Shown here piece after piece: positions 1 through 5,239 of a stretch of 5,239 nucleotides of DNA. The stretch is taken from the NCBI GenBank assembly GCA_031260765.1, contig JAISKX010000004.1, positions 1 to 5,239 of the forward strand. The letters run 5' to 3'. The number at the start of each line of letters is the position of its first letter. Positions within the stretch are counted from its first letter, which is position 1. Under the pieces are notes generated by a model, which saw only the letters and a list, made by a program, of their open reading frames with translations, was not told the DNA's origin and ran no database searches. The DNA is from Endomicrobium sp. Its GTDB lineage: Bacteria; Elusimicrobiota; Endomicrobiia; Endomicrobiales; Endomicrobiaceae. The translations under genes and the position numbers were made by a program.

Positions 1-226
1 CGCCCAAAATGGCTTCTGGAACTTCTTTTGCCGCCCATTTTGAGAGTTCGCTAAAAACCTCATTTGCGAAATCGCCGCGATTTGTGAACTCTATCACTTG
101 CGCCCCGCCTTTTGCGCAGGCTTTTACCACGCCTTTTACCGTTTCAATGTCCTTATCGTAAAATACCGGAATTACGCCTACTTCTTTCATCTTTGATAAT
201 ACTTGCAATCTTGGAAATCTTGCCAT
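1..226 (-). CDS. eda: KDPG/KHG aldolase, N-terminal 75 residues (cut by window edge)
   Basis: Bifunctional 2-dehydro-3-deoxyphosphogluconate / 4-hydroxy-2-oxoglutarate aldolase, a cytoplasmic class I aldolase that splits KDPG into pyruvate and glyceraldehyde-3-phosphate. Seen: an open frame from an ATG at 226 to the left edge without a stop. It starts MARFPRLQVL, then GVIPVFYDKD (residues 17-26), the first beta strand of the TIM barrel, and GGAQVIEFTNRGDFA (40-54). Glu46 and Arg50 align by memory with the catalytic-site Glu45 and nearby Arg of the E. coli enzyme. The Schiff-base lysine lies beyond the edge and cannot be checked. The start is supported by an AAAGGAGG ribosome site at 233-240, six bases before the ATG. 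It lies 19 bases after the kdgK stop, so the two are almost certainly co-transcribed and act in consecutive steps. The IEFTNRG form is, as I recall, the variant common in Bacteroidota and Spirochaetota-type genomes. Confidence 0.9.
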   Translation of the reverse strand, partial: MARFPRLQVLSKMKEVGVIPVFYDKDIETVKGVVKACAKGGAQVIEFTNRGDFANEVFSELSKWAAKEVPEAILG

Positions 227-245
227 TTGTTTCCTCCTTTTTTAT

Positions 246-1346
246 TTATCTTTGCACTCTTGCGCCTGCGCCTTTCATTATGCTTTCTACTTCTTTTAGA
301 GACGCCATTGTTGTGTCTCCGGGCGTTGTCATCGCCAATGCGCCGTGAGCGGCGCCGTAATTTACGGCTTGTTCTGGGGATTTTCCTGCTAAAAAGCCAT
401 AGATTAAGCCTGAAGCAAAACTGTCTCCGCCGCCTACTCTGTCATAAATCTCAAGATTTGGACGATTGATTGCCTCATAAAACTCATCTTTATAATATAG
501 TATAGCGCCCCAATCATTTATAGTAGCGGTTTTTGCCTGTCTTAGAGTTGTCGCCAAGGCTTTAAAATTAGGATAGGCTTTTACTACATTTTTTAGCATT
601 TGCTTATAACTTTCAATCTTTATATTGCCGAAATTTTCGTCAACTCCGGGTATTTCAAAACCCAAAGCGGCATGAAAATCCTCTTCATTGCCTATCATCA
701 CATCTACAAATTTGGCAATTTCCTTATTTACTTCTTGAGCGCGGGCTTGTCCGCCGATGTCTTTCCATAGAGAAGGGCGGTAATTTAAGTCATAACTTGT
801 GATGACGCCGTTCTTTTTGGCGATTTGCAAAGCCTCTATCACAACATCTGGGGTGGTGTCGCTTAAAGCGGCAAAAATTCCGCCCGTGTGAAGCCAGCGG
901 ACTCCGTCTTTGCCGAAAATCTGATTCCAATCAATATCGCCTTTTTTCAAAAGAGAAGCCGCAGTATGTCCGCGGTCTGATACGCCCAAAGCTCCGCGAA
1001 CGCCGAAACCTTTTTCTGTAAAATTAAGCCCCACGCGGCACTTTTTGCCTACGCCGTCAAATGGAAACCATTTCACATAATCTTGATTTACTCCGCCTTG
1101 ATATATCAAGTCTTGGAGCAAATACCCTACATCATTTTCCACAATACCTGTGACCACGGCGGTATTGAGTTTGAAACATCTTTTGAGACCGCGCGCAACA
1201 TTATACTCCCCGCCGCCTTCCCAAACTGTGAATTGGCGGGTTGTTTTGATGCGGGTATCGCCCGGGTCTAAACGAAGCATAATTTCTCCCAAAGATACCT
1301 GATCCCACTTACAATCAGACTGCTTTTTAAGAACAATTTCTTCCAT
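246..1346 (-). CDS. kdgK: 2-keto-3-deoxygluconate kinase (PfkB/ribokinase family)
   Basis: PfkB-family sugar kinase that phosphorylates 2-keto-3-deoxygluconate to KDPG with ATP, in the cytoplasm. Seen in the 366 residues: VSLGEIMLRLDPGD (17-30), the opening strand and substrate region of KdgK-type kinases; WEGGGEYNVARGL (42-54), PfkB signature 1; SYDLNYRPSLW (184-194); GNEEDF (219-224), typical of sugar-acid kinases; VGGGDSFASG (304-313), PfkB signature 2 with catalytic base Asp308 and the anion hole. Length is slightly above the usual 310-350 because of an N-terminal extension and an insert near 230-250. The ATG at 1346 is fixed by AAAGGAGG at 1352-1359, five bases upstream. The next gene in the transcript makes the aldolase that consumes its product, which supports KDG rather than fructose or ribose as substrate. 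A predicted promoter precedes it at about 1399-1427. Substrate assignment rests on recognised sequence style plus context. Confidence 0.92.
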   Translation of the reverse strand: MEEIVLKKQSDCKWDQVSLGEIMLRLDPGDTRIKTTRQFTVWEGGGEYNVARGLKRCFKLNTAVVTGIVENDVGYLLQDLIYQGGVNQDYVKWFPFDGVGKKCRVGLNFTEKGFGVRGALGVSDRGHTAASLLKKGDIDWNQIFGKDGVRWLHTGGIFAALSDTTPDVVIEALQIAKKNGVITSYDLNYRPSLWKDIGGQARAQEVNKEIAKFVDVMIGNEEDFHAALGFEIPGVDENFGNIKIESYKQMLKNVVKAYPNFKALATTLRQAKTATINDWGAILYYKDEFYEAINRPNLEIYDRVGGGDSFASGLIYGFLAGKSPEQAVNYGAAHGALAMTTPGDTTMASLKEVESIMKGAGARVQR

Positions 1347-1379
1347 ACAAACCTCCTTTTATATTTTGCTTCCGGCATT

Positions 1380-1438
1380 TAATTGTTGGGGCGGCGCGAT
1401 ATTAGCAAAAAAGTTGTGAAACATCAAAAAAACAATTA
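1380..1438. repeat. 8-base inverted repeat flanking the kdgK promoter
   Basis: TAATTGTT at 1380-1387 and its exact reverse complement AACAATTA at 1431-1438 stand 43 bases apart, one on each side of the predicted promoter. This geometry would suit paired operator sites for a regulator of the sugar-acid operon. The arms are short and AT-rich, so coincidence is a serious alternative. The loop is too long for a convincing RNA hairpin. Confidence 0.2.
1399..1427 (-). promoter_or_regulatory. Predicted sigma70-type promoter of kdgK-eda
   Basis: Read on the minus strand, TTGATG (1422-1427) and TAATAT (1399-1404) are separated by exactly 17 bases. Each box matches 4 of 6 consensus positions. Transcription would start near 1392 and give a leader of about 45 bases before the kdgK ATG at 1346. 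It is the best-spaced pair I found between the metallopeptidase stop and kdgK. The match is modest and the region is AT-rich, so chance is possible. Confidence 0.45.
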
Positions 1439-1464
1439 GAAAAGAGGAGAGAGAAAAGAGAAAA
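1438..1464. repeat. 27-base homopurine tract with mirror symmetry
   Basis: The plus strand holds only A and G from 1438 to 1464. Within it AGAAAAGAG (1438-1446) is mirrored by GAGAAAAGA (1451-1459) around a 4-base centre. Such homopurine mirror repeats can in principle form triplex (H-DNA). On the minus strand it becomes a C/U-only RNA segment just after the metallopeptidase stop codon (TAG, 1467-1469). A G-free, YC-rich segment in that place could serve as a Rho-loading site. No intrinsic terminator hairpin is visible there. The tract is seen; the functions are inference. Confidence 0.5.
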
Positions 1465-1466
1465 TA

Positions 1467-2174
1467 CTACAAAGGCAAAAAGCGGGTATTTCCATTCAAC
1501 TCTTTTTTTATCTGCCGCCAAGTTGGAAAATGCAAGTCCAATAGGGATTTAAAATGAGCATTGTGGCGTCTTTCTAATAGATGGGTTAATTCGTGGACTA
1601 TCACATATTCTATGCAATGGAGCGGCTTTTTGATGAGTTCCAAATTAAAAAGTATGCGCCCATGCTGGACATTGCAGCTTCCCCATAAAGTTTTCATCCG
1701 TTTTATTTTCCAATAGTTTGTTTTGACATTTAATAAGGTTTCCCATTTTGCAATAAGAGGGGATAAAACGATTTCTAATTCCCGCCTATACCATTTGTGC
1801 AAAATATTCTCTCTCTGCTGTGCGCCCAATCCATCTCTTATATAAAGATTGATAAAATTTGAATTGTCCGCCTCTATCGCAGGGGCGCCTTTGCGGATAA
1901 TCACTCTCATAGTATGAGGAATGCCTTTAAAATAATGTTTCTCGCCGGAGATATATTCCAATTTAACAGATTTTGGCTGATTGCAAATAATGTCTATTTT
2001 TTTCTTTATCCAATCCATTTTGCTGACAATAAAAGCGCTGACAGCCTCTTCGCTCACCCAAAAAGGCGCAGAAATCCTCACCCGCCCCTCAGGCGCAGAT
2101 ATGGAAAGCCGCATATTTTTGACTTTCTTCCACTGCACTTCAATCTGAATATTGTCTATAGTGAGGGTTTTCAT
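1467..2174 (-). CDS. YgjP-like M48-type zinc metallopeptidase (DUF45/PF01863 family)
   Basis: A 235-residue predicted soluble zinc metallopeptidase with no signal peptide or membrane segment. Seen: the family's N-terminal region of short strands (VKNMRLSISAPEGRVRISAP, 18-37); the conserved LWGSC near 163-167; FNLELIKKP (176-184); and the zinc site HELTHLLERRHNAHF (194-208), with His194 and His198 as ligands, Glu195 as general base and His204 as the probable third ligand. Length matches the usual 220-250 residues, and the gene looks intact. The ATG at 2174 is preceded by an AAGGAA ribosome site about eight bases upstream. Family members are widespread, their substrates are largely unknown, and they often sit near restriction-modification and other defence genes; that is recalled knowledge. 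Here the gene lies 78 bases after the SLOG gene, behind a palindrome, so it may be separately controlled. Its GC content is nearer to kdgK than to the cassette upstream. Confidence 0.88.
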   Translation of the reverse strand: MKTLTIDNIQIEVQWKKVKNMRLSISAPEGRVRISAPFWVSEEAVSAFIVSKMDWIKKKIDIICNQPKSVKLEYISGEKHYFKGIPHTMRVIIRKGAPAIEADNSNFINLYIRDGLGAQQRENILHKWYRRELEIVLSPLIAKWETLLNVKTNYWKIKRMKTLWGSCNVQHGRILFNLELIKKPLHCIEYVIVHELTHLLERRHNAHFKSLLDLHFPTWRQIKKELNGNTRFLPL

Positions 2175-2195
2175 AATGGCTATTCCTTTTTAACG

Positions 2196-2223
2196 ACCAT
2201 TTTCTTGATATCAGGAAAATGGT
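2196..2223. repeat. 28-base near-perfect palindrome upstream of the metallopeptidase gene
   Basis: ACCATTTTC (2196-2204) pairs perfectly with GAAAATGGT (2215-2223). The ten central bases, TTGATATCAG, are themselves self-complementary except for one pair (2205/2214), so 13 of 14 positions are symmetric. It lies 21 bases before the metallopeptidase ATG and just upstream of its ribosome site. On the minus strand it is followed by CGTTAAAAAGG rather than a T-run, so it is not a standard intrinsic terminator for the cassette. It could be an operator for a dimeric regulator, or an RNA hairpin affecting processing or translation of the downstream gene. The palindrome is seen; the role is unknown. 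Confidence 0.7.
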
Positions 2224-2252
2224 ATGCAATTTTTATTACGAGCTTTGCTAAA

Positions 2253-2729
2253 TCATAAAAGCATAATCTCTTTTTTTATTCTTTTGGCATAGTCAAAAGT
2301 CTCTTTTAATATGCCATTTGTGGATATATGAGAAAACACTATTTTGTTTGATAAATCAACAATTTTTTGATTGCGCTCTATGCAGGTTTGCAGGTTTTGG
2401 CTTTTTATGGTTTCTGGGAAATAAAACAATAGTAGAAAACGGTTTGAATTTATAAGAAGTTTTAGTTTTTTTGGCAAAGTCTTATATTTGCCTCTGGCGG
2501 GGACAATTATTATATTTTGTTTTGGATTTTTGACTAACAAATCCAATATATCTTGCTCTATGGGGCTGTGAAAACCTGATATTATGCACTCATTTTGTCT
2601 TTCTTGTTCAATCGCCCAATCATAAGTTTTTAAGAGCAAGTCTGGCGGACAATTGCGGGAACAAAAAAAGGCGGTTTTAGGTAGTTTTAAAATATCTTGA
2701 TTGCCGAGTGTTGAATGGATTTTGTTCAT
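2253..2729 (-). CDS. Stand-alone DprA/Smf-like SLOG (Rossmann-fold) protein
   Basis: A 158-residue protein resembling only the Rossmann-like core of DNA-processing protein DprA/Smf. Seen, numbering from the ATG at 2729: TAFFCSRNCPP (19-29), like the DprA nucleotide-loop strand with SR; a helix with YDWAIEQE (36-43); CIISGFHSPIEQDIL (48-62), matching the VSGxAxGID type motif; NIIIVPARG (72-80); and ERNQKIVDLSNKIVF (118-132), matching the RNxIIAGLS segment. It lacks the N-terminal SAM and C-terminal winged-helix domains of full DprA, which is usually 290-370 residues. Such proteins may bind nucleotides or ssDNA; the molecular role is unknown. An in-frame TTG at 2750 would overlap the upstream stop by eight bases and add seven residues. 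I prefer the ATG because the family similarity begins right after it; neither start has a strong ribosome site. It begins 13 bases after the receiver gene's stop, so it is probably co-transcribed with that gene. Confidence 0.72.
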   Translation of the reverse strand: MNKIHSTLGNQDILKLPKTAFFCSRNCPPDLLLKTYDWAIEQERQNECIISGFHSPIEQDILDLLVKNPKQNIIIVPARGKYKTLPKKLKLLINSNRFLLLFYFPETIKSQNLQTCIERNQKIVDLSNKIVFSHISTNGILKETFDYAKRIKKEIMLL

Positions 2730-2742
2730 GATGGCTTTATAT

Positions 2743-3969
2743 TTATTCAATTGCTTTTTCTGGAATTCGCATTAGTCCCTGTCTTTGCAAATATAAGGAA
2801 TATCTTTGTTGAATGTGATTTATATAAGGCGGCAAAATACGACCGATTCGATGATTCCTTTGCTTTTTCCATTGAAAGATCTTTATATCTCTAAATAAAA
2901 ACTCAATAATTTTTCCATTGTCAATAAATTCAACTACTGAATGATTTGATTTTTCTAAAATTTTACCCTCATGCCAAAGAAAATCTTTGCCTATTTTACT
3001 CTTTTCCAATACCCTGCCTTTTAAGCAATATAAATCAATATCGTCTTTTTTCTTTCTCAATAAATCACATTGAGGTCTTATGTTAAGCCAATAATAGTCT
3101 TTTCCGTCTTGCTCATTTTTTGCTTTAAATAAATCTCCAGTTCCAATATCATCTTCTTTTAGATATTTTTTTGATAGATATCGTCCTCCCTCGAGTATTT
3201 TCCGTAAATCATCAGGATTAGATGTTTTGTTCTTTTTTGCAAGTATTTCTTTTTTAAACTCAAAAGGTGCCATTCGTGTAAATATGTTTTTTGCTAACAA
3301 GTCTCCAAGTTCCAATGAATAATCATCGTTTTCTTGTTTATTATCTTTTTCAAAACAATTCCACATAATATGCGTCCAATTTGGATTTATTTCTTGAAAC
3401 TCGTTAAAAAAAGAATTTATTGTTTTTCGATATTCATATTCCCATTTTTTTAAAACATACATGGATGGATTTTGAGAGAGCCATTGACTAATTACCGCAA
3501 ATAGTTTTCTTGGTTTTATTATTGAAGACTTACGATGAACAGATATTCTATTGGATTTTCCAGCAATATATAATTTTTCTGCAATAAGTCTTTGCTTTAT
3601 TTCATTAGAATGTTCATTTGAAAAAATAAATATTGGGCAAAAACAAATTTTACTCAATTTATTAATAAAATTTATATTGTTATCTTCGTAATATTCTTTT
3701 AAACTTTCAGGCTCTTTTACTTCAGGAAGACTGTCAGTAGCAGAATTCTTGGGTAAAAGTTTCCAATCAAGTATAAGGAAAGAGATATTTTTAAAATGTC
3801 TTATCTCATCATCGTTAGGTAGTTCTCGATAACACACGACTGGAATTTTTGCCTTGTTGATTTGCTCAACGATTCCAAAAATATTTGCTTTCTTTTCTGG
3901 GTCTCCCAACTCATCATCTATCACAATAGCCACACCATTAAATAATTCTGCCAATTCATCGAAATTCAT
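2743..3969 (-). CDS. Atypical response-regulator receiver protein with novel C-terminal output region
   Basis: A 408-residue soluble protein, the probable phosphorelay partner of the kinase encoded just upstream. Seen: a divergent receiver domain at about 10-165. VAIVIDDE (13-20) carries the acidic pair Asp18/Asp19; LILDWKL (65-71) carries the probable phospho-acceptor Asp68; IFIFSNE (113-119) offers Ser117 as the switch residue; and RKSS (146-149) offers Lys147 as the conserved lysine. The domain is longer than the usual 120 residues because of an insert at about 74-105. The rest (170-408) has no HTH, GGDEF or other output domain I know. It contains GDLF (278-281) followed by WLNIRPQCDLL (294-304), and ends with RILPPYINHIQQRY (377-390) and RQGLMRIP (396-403), motifs I recall only vaguely from conflict-associated receiver proteins. 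The ATG overlaps the kinase stop (ATGA, 3966-3969), indicating translational coupling, and GGAGGG at 3975-3980 is a good ribosome site. Confidence 0.75.
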   Translation of the reverse strand: MNFDELAELFNGVAIVIDDELGDPEKKANIFGIVEQINKAKIPVVCYRELPNDDEIRHFKNISFLILDWKLLPKNSATDSLPEVKEPESLKEYYEDNNINFINKLSKICFCPIFIFSNEHSNEIKQRLIAEKLYIAGKSNRISVHRKSSIIKPRKLFAVISQWLSQNPSMYVLKKWEYEYRKTINSFFNEFQEINPNWTHIMWNCFEKDNKQENDDYSLELGDLLAKNIFTRMAPFEFKKEILAKKNKTSNPDDLRKILEGGRYLSKKYLKEDDIGTGDLFKAKNEQDGKDYYWLNIRPQCDLLRKKKDDIDLYCLKGRVLEKSKIGKDFLWHEGKILEKSNHSVVEFIDNGKIIEFLFRDIKIFQWKKQRNHRIGRILPPYINHIQQRYSLYLQRQGLMRIPEKAIE

Positions 3970-5239
3970 TCTTGCCCTCCTGAAATAAAATTAACCACAA
4001 AATTAGCGCCCGATAATTTTTTTTCTGATGATATTTCTGCAAGATTGATTGAATAATCTTGCCGCTCTAAAAGTCGGCGGGCAATATACAAACCTAATCC
4101 TCTTCCTTCTTGACCTTTTCCAGAATAAAATGCTTCAAAAATATATGGAGCATCGTCTTTATTTATACCTGGACCATTATCTGAAAAAATCATGTTTCCT
4201 CTGTCCCCATCTAATAAAATTTCAATTCTTTTATTTGATGTGTTCACTTGCTTTAGCCAAAAAATTGAATTATCCATAAGATTAATAATAAGTTGTAATA
4301 AAACTGCATCTGTAGTCTTTGCAATCAATGGAGACCCCATGTGTCTAATATCAATGCTAATATTTTCTTTTTTTAGAATTCGCTGATAAATTTGCTTAAC
4401 TTTAAGCACGATTTCTTTAATTCTAATTGCTTTTCTTTTTTGTTTTGATGATTTAAATAATAGTTGAATGTCTTTAAGTTGTGCTTGAACAAAACCTAAT
4501 CCTCCGCGAGCAGATTGCAATTCTTTTAACAATACATCCTTATCAATATCAGTAGCAGATAGCAAATCATTGATTAAACTATCTAAATTTGAAATTACTT
4601 TCTCAAGCATTGCCATAATATCGTGGGATGCAGTCTCAACTGATAACCCAACTCCGGCTAACTCCTCCGTTGTTTCAGCGCGTTTAACCAAATACCCTTT
4701 TTCAACAGCATAATCCTTTTCTATTTCATTAACTATACTTTGAAGTTTTTTATAATCTTTTACTGCAACTCTCAATTTTTTAAATCCAGCATCAACAATT
4801 TTTTTTCTTAAAATATCTTGTTCTTTTTTATTTTGAGTTTTACTTTTAATTGATTGTCTATATTGTTCAAAATGATGTCTTCTGATATACGATAGAAAAG
4901 TTTGAATAAGCGTAATGAAATCTTTTGTTGCGTTTCCTTTCTCAATAAGCCCCTCTCTATTTGTTTTATCTTTAAGTTCCGGGTTTCCTTTTTGCGTAAT
5001 ACTAATTTCCCCAACAAGTTGCTTGTTGCTAAAAAATCCACCTGTTGAAATTGTCCCCCTTTTAACATCAATCTGCAACCAATCATCATCAGGTTCGCCA
5101 TAAGGATAAACCCTTACATTATCGCGATAAAGATATACTCTATGGTCTTCAAGAATATCTTTGTCTTCAGGATTGAGTTTAAACTTTAATTCAGCATCCG
5201 AGTTAAGGTCAAAAATGTAAAATCTAAATTTAAAAGAAC
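3966..5239 (-). CDS. Hsp90-like ATPase/sensor histidine kinase fusion, C-terminal 423 residues (N-terminus off window)
   Basis: The frame is open to the right edge. A TTG at 5078 is an internal leucine codon in DDDWLQID, not a start. Numbering from codon 5235-5237: residues 1-120 hold RVYPYGEPDDDWLQID (about 41-56), GGFFSNKQLVGEISIT (66-81) and NPELKDKTNREGLIE (85-99), which I recognise as the segment following the GHKL domain in HATPase_c_3 (Hsp90/MORC-like) ATPases. A charged, probably coiled-coil region follows (about 120-190). Next is a histidine-kinase core: dimerisation/phospho-acceptor helix with ASHDI (His205, codon 4623-4625), N box INLMDNS (Asn323, codon 4269-4271), G1 box DNGPGI (codons from 4181) and G2 box GRGLGL (4089-4106). 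No membrane segment is visible, so this part looks cytoplasmic. It ends in the ATGA overlap with the receiver gene. Role inferred: senses a cytoplasmic cue and phosphorylates that partner. Confidence 0.83.
   Translation of the reverse strand, partial: SFKFRFYIFDLNSDAELKFKLNPEDKDILEDHRVYLYRDNVRVYPYGEPDDDWLQIDVKRGTISTGGFFSNKQLVGEISITQKGNPELKDKTNREGLIEKGNATKDFITLIQTFLSYIRRHHFEQYRQSIKSKTQNKKEQDILRKKIVDAGFKKLRVAVKDYKKLQSIVNEIEKDYAVEKGYLVKRAETTEELAGVGLSVETASHDIMAMLEKVISNLDSLINDLLSATDIDKDVLLKELQSARGGLGFVQAQLKDIQLLFKSSKQKRKAIRIKEIVLKVKQIYQRILKKENISIDIRHMGSPLIAKTTDAVLLQLIINLMDNSIFWLKQVNTSNKRIEILLDGDRGNMIFSDNGPGINKDDAPYIFEAFYSGKGQEGRGLGLYIARRLLERQDYSINLAEISSEKKLSGANFVVNFISGGQE

Noticed and set aside
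112..348. Plus-strand open frame with leucine-rich, membrane-like translation
   Set aside because: It lies opposite eda and kdgK, whose minus-strand motifs are unmistakable. The hydrophobic look comes from reading their antisense, and it has no family resemblance.
304..440. GGGD instead of the commoner GAGD in the kdgK catalytic motif
   Set aside because: The position tolerates small residues across PfkB kinases, and the catalytic Asp and surrounding motif are intact, so this is ordinary variation.
2196..2235. Palindrome plus TTTTT (2230-2234) as a plus-strand intrinsic terminator
   Set aside because: The T-run begins six bases after the stem, is short, and there is no plus-strand gene to terminate.
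1914..2258. Plus-strand open frame of 114 codons
   Set aside because: Mostly antisense to the metallopeptidase and its palindromic spacer. No recognisable motif, and the minus-strand gene is clearly real.
2960..3020. Two similar EKS-containing segments (VLEKSK and ILEKSN) in the receiver protein as an internal repeat
   Set aside because: The similarity covers only about six residues and does not extend, so chance is the simplest explanation.
5076..5078. TTG as start codon of the kinase
   Set aside because: The frame is open upstream to the window edge and the upstream residues belong to the same conserved block, so this TTG is an internal leucine.
4808..5101. Minus-strand open frame in another phase, and a plus-strand frame at 4915-5103
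   Set aside because: Both overlap the kinase coding frame, which continues through this stretch with recognisable ATPase-family motifs.

Overview
All recognisable genes lie on the minus strand, so they are read from the right edge of the window to the left. The clear AGGAGG-type ribosome binding sites before several genes argue against Bacteroidota, which mostly lack them. The kdgK-eda pair implies sugar-acid (pectin or uronate type) catabolism. Together with the moderate-to-low GC this suggests a Gram-negative anaerobe or a Spirochaetota- or Firmicutes-like bacterium. That placement is a weak inference; no rRNA or other taxonomic marker is present.

Right part (about 2253-5239): three closely packed, AT-rich genes. 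The first is a large ATPase/histidine kinase whose N-terminus lies outside the window. The second overlaps it by 4 bases and encodes a 408-residue protein with an atypical receiver domain and an unrecognised C-terminal output region. The third is a short stand-alone DprA/Smf-like (SLOG, Rossmann-type) protein 13 bases further on. The kinase combines the post-GHKL segment of an Hsp90/MORC-like ATPase with a complete histidine-kinase core. This looks like an accessory phosphorelay or biological-conflict cassette rather than an ordinary gene-regulating two-component system, and it is the most interesting part of the window.

Middle (about 1467-2252): a YgjP-type zinc metallopeptidase gene follows the cassette after a 78-base spacer carrying a near-perfect 28-base palindrome. 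Its base composition is closer to the chromosomal genes on the left, so it may or may not belong to the cassette.

Left part (1-1466): a short intergenic region with a homopurine mirror repeat and a plausible sigma70-type promoter leads into kdgK (2-keto-3-deoxygluconate kinase). Nineteen bases later comes the start of eda (KDPG aldolase), cut by the window edge. These two enzymes form the lower Entner-Doudoroff/uronate branch: KDG to KDPG to pyruvate plus glyceraldehyde-3-phosphate.
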